From Hyphomicrobiales bacterium (lineage in GTDB: Bacteria > Pseudomonadota > Alphaproteobacteria > Rhizobiales > Rhizobiaceae): a stretch of DNA of 64,000 bases. Under the pieces are notes generated by a model that made no database searches, had not been told where the DNA came from, and was given only the letters and a program-made list of their open reading frames with translations. Shown in pieces: positions 26,543 to 35,659 of the stretch (positions within the stretch are counted from its first letter, which is position 1; each line of letters starts with the position of its first letter). The position numbers and the translations under genes are program-made. The stretch is from the NCBI GenBank assembly GCA_900466875.1, contig UBNQ01000020.1, forward strand, positions 1 through 64,000, written 5' to 3'.

Positions 26543-27535
26543 ATGATTTCATTGTTCAACCGGTTTGCGGTGGCCGGTATCTTGGTGGCCACAAGCTGGA
26601 CAACAGCTGCATTCGCCCAGTCCACCGAAGTCAAGATTGCCTATGCGCTCGCGCGCGATTCCCACTACGGTGCCGCAGCTGACGGCTGGGACAAATACGT
26701 CACCGAAACCAGCCAGGGGAAGTTCAAGTTCGTGCATTTCCCCTCCTCCGCCCAGGGCGGGGAGCGTGAAGTGATCGAAGGGCTGCAGCTCGGCACCGGC
26801 GTCCAGGCGGTAGTCGTCTCGTCAGGTGCACTTTCGAATTTCGTGCCGGAAATCGGCGTGACCGACATTCCCTTCCTGTTTCGCGATCTGCCGCACGCGC
26901 GTGCGGTACTCGACGGGCAGATCGGCGAGGGTATCCTTGCGAAATTCAAAGACCGCGAACTTATCGCACTTGCCTGGGGCGAACAGGGCTTCCGCCACAT
27001 CACCAACAACCGCCAGCCGATCGAAAAGCCTGAAGATCTCGCCGGCCTGAAGATCCGCACGATGGAAAACCCTGTCCATATCGCAGCTTTCGAAACAGCC
27101 GGAGCGGCGCCTACGCCGATGTCCTGGCCGGAAGTCATTCCGGCGTTGCAGCAGGGCGCAATCGACGGTCAGGAAAACCCGCTGTCGGTCATCGTTTCGG
27201 CCAAGCTCTGGGAGGTCCAGAAGTTTCTGACCGTTTCCGGACATGTCTATTCTCCGGCCATGCTAATCGTTTCTCCGTCCTTCTGGGACAGCCTGTCCGA
27301 TGACGAGAAGAAAATCTTCGCTGACGGCGCTCTCAAGGGCAAGGAAGCCATGCGCGCATTCGTCGACAATTCGGAGAAGAATGGCGTCGAGACAGCCAAG
27401 GCCGCGGGCATGCAGGTCAACGTGCTGAGCGAAGAGCAGAAGGCCGCGTTCCAGAAATCCATCCAGTCCGCCTATGACGGATATTATGAAACCTACACCA
27501 AAGAACTGATCGACCAGATCATCGCGACCAAGTAA
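26543..27535 (+). CDS. TRAP transporter substrate-binding protein (DctP type)
   Basis: The product is 330 residues with a signal peptide (ending TAAFAQ) and the DctP fold. The carboxylate-binding arginine region is visible (LKIRTMENPVH), followed by PMSWPEVIPALQQGAIDGQENP. It binds an organic acid, commonly a sugar acid or dicarboxylate, for the sodium-coupled TRAP permease. The start ATG follows GGGAGGGAAAA; the open frame upstream lacks a signal. The ligand cannot be told from sequence, and no catabolic enzyme gene is attached. Confidence 0.92.
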   Translation: MISLFNRFAVAGILVATSWTTAAFAQSTEVKIAYALARDSHYGAAADGWDKYVTETSQGKFKFVHFPSSAQGGEREVIEGLQLGTGVQAVVVSSGALSNFVPEIGVTDIPFLFRDLPHARAVLDGQIGEGILAKFKDRELIALAWGEQGFRHITNNRQPIEKPEDLAGLKIRTMENPVHIAAFETAGAAPTPMSWPEVIPALQQGAIDGQENPLSVIVSAKLWEVQKFLTVSGHVYSPAMLIVSPSFWDSLSDDEKKIFADGALKGKEAMRAFVDNSEKNGVETAKAAGMQVNVLSEEQKAAFQKSIQSAYDGYYETYTKELIDQIIATK

Positions 27536-27538
27536 GGC

Positions 27539-27576
27539 GCGTCGCTATCGCGACGCCCCGGGCGAACAGCTCGGGG
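27539..27576 (+). other. Two consecutive hairpins between the TRAP binding-protein and small-permease genes
   Basis: GCGTCGC-TATC-GCGACGC (27539-27556) is a perfect 7-pair hairpin directly after the DctP stop. CCCCG/CGGGG (27556-27560 and 27572-27576) forms a second stem. They sit in the 62-base gap and probably set a high binding-protein to permease ratio by stabilising the 5' message or by attenuation. Confidence 0.65.
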
Positions 27577-27597
27577 CGGAGCTTTTGGGAGAGGGCA

Positions 27598-28107
27598 ATG
27601 CGGAAATTCGAACATATCTTCGTCGAGGCCAATCGCTGGGCGCTCATCCTGTTGCTTTCGGCAATGGCGATCCTCGTCTTCGCCAATATTTCGCTGCGCT
27701 ATTTCACCAATCATTCGATCACCTGGTCGGATGAAGTCGCCCGGCACATGATGATCTGGCTGACATTCATCGGCGCGGGCATTACCTTGAGGCACGGTGG
27801 ACTGACTGCCGTCGACAATTTCCAGCTTTCGGCCGGGCCACGCATTGGCATGCTGATGCGCATTGCAGTCGTCGCGATCATGATGGCGTTTTTCGCCGTG
27901 ATGATCTGGGCCGGCAAGATCTACGTCGGGCGCACGATGTTCCAGATGACCCCGTCGACCCGCATTCCGTTCGGTTACATCTATCTCGCCATCCCGATCG
28001 GCTTCGGCCTCCTCACCATTCACCTTCTGTTCGTGCTGAAAGCCTACCTGGCAGGTGGCATGGCTGCGCTGCAAGGCGATGACGACACCCCGCCTGTAGC
28101 CTCGTAA
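27598..28107 (+). CDS. TRAP transporter small permease (DctQ type)
   Basis: The product is 169 residues with four membrane segments and the DctQ signature region (LRYFTNHSITWSDEVARHMM). It forms the small membrane subunit paired with the large DctM subunit encoded 21 bases downstream. It starts at ATG with GGGAGAGGG upstream. It is part of the dctP-Q-M unit. Confidence 0.92.
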   Translation: MRKFEHIFVEANRWALILLLSAMAILVFANISLRYFTNHSITWSDEVARHMMIWLTFIGAGITLRHGGLTAVDNFQLSAGPRIGMLMRIAVVAIMMAFFAVMIWAGKIYVGRTMFQMTPSTRIPFGYIYLAIPIGFGLLTIHLLFVLKAYLAGGMAALQGDDDTPPVAS

Positions 28108-28128
28108 TCCAACGTCGAAGTCCCGATC

Positions 28129-29412
28129 ATGATCATCATTCTCTTCGCATCCTTCGCCGTTCTCATGGCCATTGGAGTTCCGGTCGCTTTTACTTTGGCG
28201 ATCTCCACCTGGCTTGCGGTCATCCTTGGCAGCAACTATCCGCAGATCGTCGTCATCAAGGAGATGTTTTCCGGCGTCGACAGCTTCCCGCTGCTTGCTG
28301 TTCCCTTCTTCATCCTGGCGGCCGAGCTGATGACCGGCGGTGCGCTTACCCATCATCTGCTTCGCCTTGCGGCTCAGTTCGTTGGCCGCGCGCGCGGTGG
28401 CCTGGGTTATGCCAGCATCATTTCGACGACCCTTTTCGCCGGGATTTCCGGATCTGCGCTTGCGGCAGCGGCAGGCCCCGGCGCCATGAACATCCGGATG
28501 ATGGAAAAGAGCGGATACGACAAACGTTACGCCTCGGCACTGGCTGCGGCAGTCGCGATCGTCGACCCGATCATCCCCCCATCCATCACCATGATCATCT
28601 ATGCGCTGCAGGATAATCGCGTTTCTGTCGGCGGCCTTTTCGTCGCCGGCGTCATTCCCGGTCTGCTGATCTCGGCTGCCATGTGCGCGGTGAATTTCTA
28701 TATCTCACGCAAGCGCGACTATCGCTCGATGGATCTGCGTCCGACGGTTCGCGAAATGATCTCGACGACCATCTTCGCCCTCCCGGCAGTAGCACTGATC
28801 GTCATTGTCGTCGGCGGTATCCGCGCCGGCTATTTCACTCCGACAGAAGCCTCGGTGATTGCTGTCTTCTATTCCCTCGTCTGCGGCATGTTCATCTACC
28901 GCACGCTGAAGGTGAAGGATCTTCCCGACATCATCTTCCGATCGGCCATGATCACCGTCGGCATCCTGCTCATTCTCGCCGCAGCCCGCGCCTTCGCCTG
29001 GGTTCTGATCATCGAGGGAGTGCCGCAATATCTTGCCGACGTGATCATATCCTGGAACCTCAGCCCGTTCGTGTTCCTGCTTGCGGTCAATGTGCTGCTT
29101 CTGCTGTTCGGACTGTTCATGGATCCCCTGCCGGGCGTCATGATCCTCGTACCGATCCTTGCACCGATCTCGTTCCAGCTCGGCATCGACCCCATCCATT
29201 TCGCCATGATCGTCATTCTCAACCTGACGATCGGATTGATCACTCCGCCGGTCGGCCAGCTGCTGTATGTCGTATCGGCCGTCGTCAAGATCAGGGTGAG
29301 CGAGATTTCGCGAGAGATGACACCGTTCATGATCGCCTATCTGGTCATCCTCGGACTGATCACGTTCTTTCCGGCGATCTCCACCTGGTTGCCGCGAGCG
29401 ACAGGCTTTTGA
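28129..29412 (+). CDS. TRAP transporter large permease (DctM type)
   Basis: The product is a 427-residue inner-membrane protein with about 12 hydrophobic segments. DctM landmarks include FFILAAELMTGGALTHHLLRLA, GISGSALAAAAGPGAMNIRMM and NLTIGLITPPVGQLLYVV. It couples sodium entry to uptake of the DctP-bound acid. It completes the TRAP operon and is convergent with the KbaZ-like gene. The intervening 148 bases show no clear terminator. Confidence 0.93.
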   Translation: MIIILFASFAVLMAIGVPVAFTLAISTWLAVILGSNYPQIVVIKEMFSGVDSFPLLAVPFFILAAELMTGGALTHHLLRLAAQFVGRARGGLGYASIISTTLFAGISGSALAAAAGPGAMNIRMMEKSGYDKRYASALAAAVAIVDPIIPPSITMIIYALQDNRVSVGGLFVAGVIPGLLISAAMCAVNFYISRKRDYRSMDLRPTVREMISTTIFALPAVALIVIVVGGIRAGYFTPTEASVIAVFYSLVCGMFIYRTLKVKDLPDIIFRSAMITVGILLILAAARAFAWVLIIEGVPQYLADVIISWNLSPFVFLLAVNVLLLLFGLFMDPLPGVMILVPILAPISFQLGIDPIHFAMIVILNLTIGLITPPVGQLLYVVSAVVKIRVSEISREMTPFMIAYLVILGLITFFPAISTWLPRATGF

Positions 29413-29560
29413 CGAAATTGGGTTTACCCCGCTCTGTTTCGCAAAGTAGGCGATCAATTCGACAGCCATGGACCGAAAACATCATCGCGCGAAATCGGAT
29501 CGTTCGTGCAACGACGGCCACCACCGATATGCATTTAGAGCCCACTCTCCCATCGCATCT

Positions 29561-30847
29561 TTACGCGATTTCCCGGCAAGCTTCGAAATAGTCTTCCAGA
29601 ACGCGGTCGACGGAATGTAGCGCAAGAGCCTCGGCGTTGCGTGCCACCTTGCCGGAACGGACTGCTTCGTAGGAGCCCTGCAAATACTGGCTGATTAGCG
29701 TTTCCGGGATCTCGACCCCCGCCAGCAGGCCGAAAAGTTCTTCTAGCGCCGCATGGATGGTTGCGTTCGGCCAGTAATAGCGCACGCGGTCACTATAGCT
29801 GAAATGACGCTGAAGATGTTGCTCGTCGGCCGTCCCGTGATAGTATTTTTCCCAGTTCTTCGGCTCGGCCATCAGAACCGTCTCGACCGTCTCGATCAGC
29901 GTTGCCGAGCGTCTGGCCGGCAATAGGAAGGCCGCGATCCGATCAAGGCCGTAAAAGGCTTCGCGCAGCGCAAATGTCAGGCCGGGGCCGACTTTCAGAA
30001 TGGCGAAACCATCGAGCACAAGGTTGCGCAGCGCATCACGCGTCTGATAATCGGTGGAATGCGCTTCGAAGACGAGGCCCGGCAGGTTGGCAAGCTTCGC
30101 ACTCAACGGCGCCGCCTTGCCGCTGTCATAGGCGATGATATTGTGGTTGCCGAACTCGACGCCTGGCTGCACGACGGCACCGACGACACGCCCGAAAGCC
30201 TTGCCAACGCCGGCGGCCTCGAAGGCGGCACGATGCACGGCAATGGTTTCTTGCGCCGCGTCCGGCTTGGTGACTTCGAGCTCCTCTATCTCTTCCATCG
30301 CGCCGCCGGGAACTGGTACTTCGGTGCCGACTATATAGACCGGCAGTATGCCCGCCGATCCTGCAATCGCCGCCTCGGCAACGGCCGCAAGGCTTGCCGC
30401 ACGTTCGGCCGTCACCGCATCTGGCAGCGACAGTGGTTCGCCGGCACAGCCCATGCTGGAATCGAGATGCAGTTTGGTGAAGCCCGCCCGCGCGTAGGCA
30501 TCGATCATCACCCTTGCCTTTTCCATGGCTTCGGCCGCGGGCAGGTCCTTCCAGGGATTGGGGCCGAGATGGTCTCCGCCAAGGATCAGCTTTTCGAGCG
30601 GAAAGCCGATCCTGGCGGCGATCTTCTCGACGAAGGCGCGAAAATCGGCCGGCGTCATGCCGGTATAGCCGCCATCCTGGTTCACCTGGTTGCAGGTTGC
30701 CTCGACAAGCAGATATTCGCCACGGGCGAGCGCATGGCGCATCGATGCTTCGATGACCATGGGATGTGCCGAGCAGATCGACGGGATACCCTTCACCCCG
30801 GTTCCCTTGCCCCAGGTCGCGATGTCGGACAGGTAGTTCTTCTGCAT
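29561..30847 (-). CDS. kbaZ: KbaZ/GatZ-family protein (D-tagatose-bisphosphate aldolase non-catalytic subunit type)
   Basis: The product is a 428-residue TIM-barrel protein of the KbaZ/GatZ/AgaZ family (IPSICSAHPMVIEASMRHA, EATCNQVNQDGGYTGMTPADF, GGDHLGPNPWK, LHLDSSMGC). Members stabilise class II tagatose-bisphosphate aldolase, and some have been proposed to be tagatose-6-phosphate kinases. The chosen ATG has GGAAGGGG upstream; a TTG nine codons earlier lacks one. It is the last gene of the galactosaminide-type operon. No catalytic aldolase subunit (KbaY/GatY) is encoded nearby, which may favour the alternative role. Confidence 0.9.
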   Translation of the reverse strand: MQKNYLSDIATWGKGTGVKGIPSICSAHPMVIEASMRHALARGEYLLVEATCNQVNQDGGYTGMTPADFRAFVEKIAARIGFPLEKLILGGDHLGPNPWKDLPAAEAMEKARVMIDAYARAGFTKLHLDSSMGCAGEPLSLPDAVTAERAASLAAVAEAAIAGSAGILPVYIVGTEVPVPGGAMEEIEELEVTKPDAAQETIAVHRAAFEAAGVGKAFGRVVGAVVQPGVEFGNHNIIAYDSGKAAPLSAKLANLPGLVFEAHSTDYQTRDALRNLVLDGFAILKVGPGLTFALREAFYGLDRIAAFLLPARRSATLIETVETVLMAEPKNWEKYYHGTADEQHLQRHFSYSDRVRYYWPNATIHAALEELFGLLAGVEIPETLISQYLQGSYEAVRSGKVARNAEALALHSVDRVLEDYFEACREIA

Positions 30848-30903
30848 CTGGGGTATCCCCTTCCAATCGCTCAAACTTATGCTTCGATCAGCTGATCGAG
30901 TTA

Positions 30904-31023
30904 GGCCTTGTTCAAGGCCCTTTCGATCGGGCCGGCCTTGGTGACGACGCGGGCGCTCAACAGCGTCCGCGCAACGTGAAACCGCTCGATGCGATCAGAC
31001 ATCGTAGCCGTCACGGTTTCTTC
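30904..31023 (-). other. Gap with a short unassigned reading frame between the SIS and KbaZ-like genes
   Basis: The 201 bases between these genes contain a minus-strand frame of 33 codons starting at an ATG near 31002 and ending at 30904 (MSDRIERFHVARTLL and so on). The wording looks protein-like and could be a remnant tail of a lost gene or a tiny gene. I see no clear ribosome binding site and cannot identify it. Confidence 0.2.
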
Positions 31024-31048
31024 AGTGCCAAGTCTCCAATGAAGACGA

Positions 31049-32140
31049 CTAGGCCGCCCACGGATAGAGCGTGACACCGGACACGACGCGAGAAAGCGTG
31101 CCGCTGGCAAAAGGGTTATCGACCTCCAGCCCCAGTTCTGCCGACCAACGGACGGCCCAGACCTGACTTGCCAATATGTAGAGGACGGCAAGCGCGCGCG
31201 GATCTGCGATGGCCGGCACTGTGATGTCACAGCCGACGGCCCCCAGAGTGGTCACGACGGCGCCCGGATACTGGCTACGGAGTTCGTTGATGACATCGAC
31301 ATCATAGCGCGACGTGTGTTCGTCCGGATGTACCATCAGGGCGATATGGGTGCCCGGCACGACGGCCGCCTTCGGGCCATGCCGGAAGCCGAGCGGACTG
31401 TCCCACTGCACCATAACCTGACCTGCCGTCAGTTCCAGAACCTTCAGCGCCGCCTCGCGAGCCAGCCCCTTGAGGGCGCCGCCGCCAAGAAAGATCATCC
31501 GGGGTGGGCAAATCGGCGCGTCCTGCTCCGCAAGTTCGCCAAGCATGGTCTCGGCCGCCGCCGACAGGGCCGGCAGGGTTACAAGCGGATCGAAGACCTC
31601 GTCGATGCATGCCAGTGCCGACAGCAGCATCGTGGTAAAGCTCGATGTCATGGCAAAGCCATGGTCATGCGTCTCTTCCGGCAATAGCATCACTTTCTGC
31701 TCGCCTGGCCCCGGCGCCGGCCGCGTTGCAAGGGCGCCGCCCGAATTGCAGGTGATATGCAGCCGATGCGCTTCGGGCATCGCGCTGTCGAGAAGCTCCA
31801 GCATGCCGATCGTCTCTGAACTGTCGCCGCTGCGTCCGAACTGGACGATCAGGATATCTGCGCTCCGGCGTACGAAATCTGCGGGGCCGGCAACGAAGTC
31901 GGTCGTCGGAACCGACCTGATCAGGGGACCATCGATGGAACTGCAGGCACAAGCCGCCAGAACATCGCCGATAAAGGCGGAGGTTCCGGCACCGCAGAGC
32001 CAGATTTCCCGGATCTCCTTATCCTTGATCCATCGGCGGATATCCGCGGCCTGTTCTTTCAGATCAGCCGCCCAGCCGCGCCAGATGGCCGGCTGCTGCA
32101 GAATTTCTTTCCAGGTCGAAGAGGGGTGATTGAATGCCAT
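31049..32140 (-). CDS. agaS: SIS-domain sugar isomerase/deaminase (AgaS-like)
   Basis: The product is 363 residues with two SIS domains: GAGTSAFIGD and FGRSGDSSET in the first, GGALKGLAREAALK and the catalytic-type DSPLGFRHGPKA in the second. AgaS-type enzymes convert galactosamine 6-phosphate to tagatose 6-phosphate and ammonia; a GlmS-like isomerase half is the general alternative. It lies between the importer ATPase gene and kbaZ on the same strand, which supports the galactosamine role. The gap upstream (32141-32319) has no recognisable gene. Confidence 0.87.
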   Translation of the reverse strand: MAFNHPSSTWKEILQQPAIWRGWAADLKEQAADIRRWIKDKEIREIWLCGAGTSAFIGDVLAACACSSIDGPLIRSVPTTDFVAGPADFVRRSADILIVQFGRSGDSSETIGMLELLDSAMPEAHRLHITCNSGGALATRPAPGPGEQKVMLLPEETHDHGFAMTSSFTTMLLSALACIDEVFDPLVTLPALSAAAETMLGELAEQDAPICPPRMIFLGGGALKGLAREAALKVLELTAGQVMVQWDSPLGFRHGPKAAVVPGTHIALMVHPDEHTSRYDVDVINELRSQYPGAVVTTLGAVGCDITVPAIADPRALAVLYILASQVWAVRWSAELGLEVDNPFASGTLSRVVSGVTLYPWAA

Positions 32141-32319
32141 GACGAAGAACTTTCATTCTTTGGGATGAGACGGCGCGCGGGTGGCGCAGGCCGCAAGGAA
32201 ACCTGGGATGACGCGGAGAACGGATCCCGCCAGCGTGGAGATACCCGCCTGCACTCTTGGTGATGCCGCAGACGACGCCACCGGCGGCAATACGGGCGTG
32301 ATCGACGACAGTCGTCCGG

Positions 32320-33432
32320 TCATCTGAGCGCAACCTTTGCAATCTCGACGACCCGATCCGGAAGCAGGCGGTTGCCGCTTTCCGCATCGAAGACATGGCC
32401 CGAACCGGGCTTCGGGGCGATCGTGATCGCCTGTCCGGGTGACAGATCGTAGCGTTCCCGTAGCAGCAGGCAGAGCGATGCCTCGCCGATCAGCGCCGGG
32501 TTGCGCAGCATGACGATCGTCTCCGCGCCGGTGGGCTCAATCACATCGATCTCGAACGAAAGCCCGCGGTCGGAGGGTTGCAGCTCTTCCGGGCGCAATC
32601 CGAGCTTGACAGGCTGTCCTGCCGCGCCGCCGACTGCGCAGGGAAGATAAACCCGGCTGCCATCGCTCAAAACGACACTCTGCCGGTCTTCGCCCAGTGT
32701 CCCCTCGATGAAATTCATCGAGGGAGAACCGAGAAATCCGGCAACGAATTCGTTGACCGGCCGGTCATAGAGTTCGATCGGCTTGCCGACCTGCTCAACC
32801 CGGCCATCGCGCATGACGACGATGCGGTCGCCCATGGTCATCGCCTCGACCTGGTCGTGGGTCACGTAGATCATCGTCGCCTTGACGCGCTTGTGCATCT
32901 GCTTGATCTCGGTGCGCATCTGCACACGAAGCTTGGCGTCGAGATTGGACAGCGGTTCGTCGAACAGGAACAATGCCGGCTTGCGCACGACGGCACGCCC
33001 CATGGCGACGCGCTGGCGCTGCCCCCCGGACAATTGACGGGGATAACGATCGAGAAGATGGCCGAGACCCAGGCTTTTGGCTGCGGCCTCCACGCTTGCA
33101 TTCCGCTCGGCCTCGCCGACATCTCTGAGCTTGAGCGAGAAACCCATATTCTCGCGAACCGTCATGTGTGGGTAAAGCGCATAGTTCTGGAAAACCATCG
33201 CAATATCGCGGTCCTTGGCCGCGATATTGTTCACGACCCGGCCTGCGAAGGCGATCGTGCCCGACGTAATGCTTTCCAGACCGGCGATCATTCGCAACAG
33301 TGTCGATTTCCCGCAGCCCGAAGGCCCGACGAGAACAACGAATTCACCGCTTTCCATTTCGATATCCAGGCCATGCAGTGCTGTCTGGATGCCGTAGGAC
33401 TTGCGCAATTGAGATATCTTGACGTCAGTCAT
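32320..33432 (-). CDS. CUT1-type ABC importer ATPase (MsmK/UgpC-like)
   Basis: The product is 370 residues with Walker A GPSGCGKST, signature LSGGQRQRV, Walker B LFLFDEPLSNLDAK and the switch VTHDQVEAM. The C-terminal TOBE region (about 235-370) is typical of ATPases serving oligosaccharide importers. It follows the GH4 gene by 27 bases and powers the two permeases encoded upstream. It is related to, but distinct from, the ATPase at 20633. Confidence 0.92.
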   Translation of the reverse strand: MTDVKISQLRKSYGIQTALHGLDIEMESGEFVVLVGPSGCGKSTLLRMIAGLESITSGTIAFAGRVVNNIAAKDRDIAMVFQNYALYPHMTVRENMGFSLKLRDVGEAERNASVEAAAKSLGLGHLLDRYPRQLSGGQRQRVAMGRAVVRKPALFLFDEPLSNLDAKLRVQMRTEIKQMHKRVKATMIYVTHDQVEAMTMGDRIVVMRDGRVEQVGKPIELYDRPVNEFVAGFLGSPSMNFIEGTLGEDRQSVVLSDGSRVYLPCAVGGAAGQPVKLGLRPEELQPSDRGLSFEIDVIEPTGAETIVMLRNPALIGEASLCLLLRERYDLSPGQAITIAPKPGSGHVFDAESGNRLLPDRVVEIAKVALR

Positions 33433-33459
33433 GAACGTCTCCTGTCGAAGGGCGAAGGG

Positions 33460-34776
33460 TTAGGAGAGAGGCGGGACCATGTCGCCGTGGGCTTCGATCA
33501 TGTCAGCGACGAGCGCCGCGATCTGATCGGGAGCCAGTTCGGCAGAGGTATGCGGATCGAGCATTGCCGCCTGCTCGACGTAGTGGCGTTTTCCCGTCAG
33601 GGCGGCCAGCACGGTCAGTTCCTGAACGTTCGTGCTCAACCGAATCACCGCCGCCAGCTCTGCCGGCATCTTGCCGACCTTGATCGGCTGAATGCCGTTG
33701 CGATCGACATGGCAGGGGACTTCGACGGTCGCCTCGTAAGGCAGGTTGTCGATGAGGCCGTGATTGACGACGTTGCCGTAGATCAATTCCGGCTCATTGG
33801 TGACCATGGCGTTGAGGATGGCCGACGCATACTCGTCCGAACGGCAGACCTCGATCGGCTGATCGCCCTCCAGGTCCTTGCGCTGCTGTGCCCATTCTCC
33901 CAGACGGCGTTCGCAGCGCCTCGGATATTCGTCCAGCGGAATGTTCAGCGTTTCGATCAGATCCTCGTGGCCACGCTTGATGTACCAGGGCGTATATTCG
34001 GAAAAATGCTCCGAGGATTCGGTGACGAAATAACCGAAGCGGCGCAGCATATCGAAGCGGACGCGGTCGGTGTCGGGCACCTTGTCCGTCTGCGCCAGCG
34101 CCTTCAGACGCGGATAGAGATCTTCGAAGGAGCCATCCGGCAACCTTTTTCCGTATTTGAGCATGAAGGCGACATGATTGATGCCGGCCGACCTGTAGTC
34201 GATATCGCGGATGTCTTCACCGAGGCATTCGGCAAGATGCTGCGCCGTGTGCTGCACGGAATGGCACAGGCCAACCGTCTGGATGGACGGTGCGATCTGC
34301 GAGACGGCCCAGCAGTTCATCGCCATCGGGTTGACGTAGTTCATCAACAGCGCATCGGGGCACAGTTCCTGCATATCCTCGCAGATCCCCTTGAGCACGG
34401 GGATCGTGCGCAAGGCGCGGAAGATGCCGCCGATGCCGAGCGTGTCGGCAATTGTCTGGCGCAGGCCGTATTTCTTCGGGATCTCGAAGTCGATGACCGT
34501 CGAAGGGCGATAACCGCCGACCTGGAACATCAGGATGACGAACCGCGCATCTTTGAGCGCGACGCGACGATCCATCGTCGCCTCGATGCGGACATTGGGA
34601 AGCTTGAGCGCCTCGCAGATGCGCTGTGTGACGATCTCGGATGTCGACAGCCGATCGGCATCGATGTCCTGCAGGCTGATCGTGCAGTCGGAAAATGCCG
34701 GGCGGCTGAGAATGTCGCCCAGGATGTTTTGGGCAAACACGGTGCTGCCCGCACCAATAAGGGTAATCTTTGTCAA
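33460..34776 (-). CDS. GH4-family NAD- and Mn-dependent glycosidase (alpha-galactosidase type)
   Basis: The product is 438 residues. An N-terminal NAD site (ITLIGAGSTVF) is followed by the family 4 pattern: QVGGYRP near 86, ADTLGIGGIFRALRTIP near 110, NYVNPMAMN near 146, and metal ligands Cys171 (LCHSV) and His201 (GINHV). Sequence is closest in style to MelA/AglA alpha-galactosidases. The best start is a TTG (34776) with GGAG eight bases upstream, giving the standard MTKITLIGAGS beginning; a GTG at 34810-34812 would overlap the permease gene. With AgaS and KbaZ genes in the operon, alpha-galactosaminides are plausible substrates. Cytoplasmic. Confidence 0.9.
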   Translation of the reverse strand: MTKITLIGAGSTVFAQNILGDILSRPAFSDCTISLQDIDADRLSTSEIVTQRICEALKLPNVRIEATMDRRVALKDARFVILMFQVGGYRPSTVIDFEIPKKYGLRQTIADTLGIGGIFRALRTIPVLKGICEDMQELCPDALLMNYVNPMAMNCWAVSQIAPSIQTVGLCHSVQHTAQHLAECLGEDIRDIDYRSAGINHVAFMLKYGKRLPDGSFEDLYPRLKALAQTDKVPDTDRVRFDMLRRFGYFVTESSEHFSEYTPWYIKRGHEDLIETLNIPLDEYPRRCERRLGEWAQQRKDLEGDQPIEVCRSDEYASAILNAMVTNEPELIYGNVVNHGLIDNLPYEATVEVPCHVDRNGIQPIKVGKMPAELAAVIRLSTNVQELTVLAALTGKRHYVEQAAMLDPHTSAELAPDQIAALVADMIEAHGDMVPPLS

Positions 34777-34798
34777 AACAGGCACTCCATCAGATGGG

Positions 34799-35659
34799 TT
34801 ACTTGCCAGCACCGGCCATCAGGCCGTTCAGCAGGAAGCGGTTCAGAAACATGACGACCAGGGCCGGAGGGATCATGGCCAGGATCCCGGCAGCGTTGAT
34901 CAGGCCGTAATCCACGTAGTTCTTGGTGGCGAATTCGGGGATTAGAACCGTCAGCGGCTTGGTCGCGGCTGTGGGGGCGAACACGAGCGGCACCGAAAAC
35001 TGTCCCCATGCGCCGAGGAATGTCAGGATCGCCGCGGCAATCAGGCCGGGTGTCGCAAGCGGGATGACGATGCGGATCATTGTGTAGAGGCGCCCGGCAC
35101 CATCCAGATAGGCAGCTTCCTCGATCGACAGCGGCAGGGATTCGTAGACCGACCGCATCAGCCACATGGCAAGCGGCAGATAGGCCGAGATGTAGATCAG
35201 GATGATGCCCGAATAGGTATCGACGAGGCCGAGGCTGACCATCATGCGGTAAAGCGGGATGAGAACCGTATAGCCGGGCACTGCCAAGGTCGCGACAATC
35301 ATGTAGAAGACGAGATTGCGGCCCGGGAAGCGCAGCCGAACGGCCGCATAGGCTGCCAATGCGGCGATTGCTGTGGTCAGCACGGTCGCGCCGCCGGCAA
35401 GCACCAGGCTGTTGATCAGCGCCCGGAGAAAATCGTACCAGATGCCGGTTTCGTCAGGCAGCCCGATCAGTCCTCCCAGCAATTTGCGGTAGTGCTCGAA
35501 GGTGATTTCCGGCGGAAAGAAATTGATCGGCGACGTGGCTATGTCACGCGGCTTCATCAGGCTGGTGGCCAGTGCCCAGTAGACAGGGCCGAGCGACCAT
35601 ATCAGCAGCAGCAGGGCCGCCAGCCGTTGACCGGTTCCGCGAAGGATGAAGGAAACCAT
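34799..35659 (-). CDS. ABC sugar importer permease (MalG-like)
   Basis: The product is a 286-residue inner-membrane permease with six hydrophobic segments and the EAA-loop stretch (EEAAYLDGAGRLYTMIRIVIPLA). It is the second permease of the operon's importer. Its start overlaps the previous permease stop by one base, and its stop is 22 bases before the GH4 start. Confidence 0.9.
   Translation of the reverse strand: MVSFILRGTGQRLAALLLLIWSLGPVYWALATSLMKPRDIATSPINFFPPEITFEHYRKLLGGLIGLPDETGIWYDFLRALINSLVLAGGATVLTTAIAALAAYAAVRLRFPGRNLVFYMIVATLAVPGYTVLIPLYRMMVSLGLVDTYSGIILIYISAYLPLAMWLMRSVYESLPLSIEEAAYLDGAGRLYTMIRIVIPLATPGLIAAAILTFLGAWGQFSVPLVFAPTAATKPLTVLIPEFATKNYVDYGLINAAGILAMIPPALVVMFLNRFLLNGLMAGAGK

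Noticed and set aside
32578..34854. Long open frame on the plus strand (758 codons)
   Set aside because: It lies opposite the ABC ATPase and GH4 genes, both of which have full family motifs. Its product is rich in Arg, His and Asp with no domain, as expected for an antisense shadow in GC-rich DNA.
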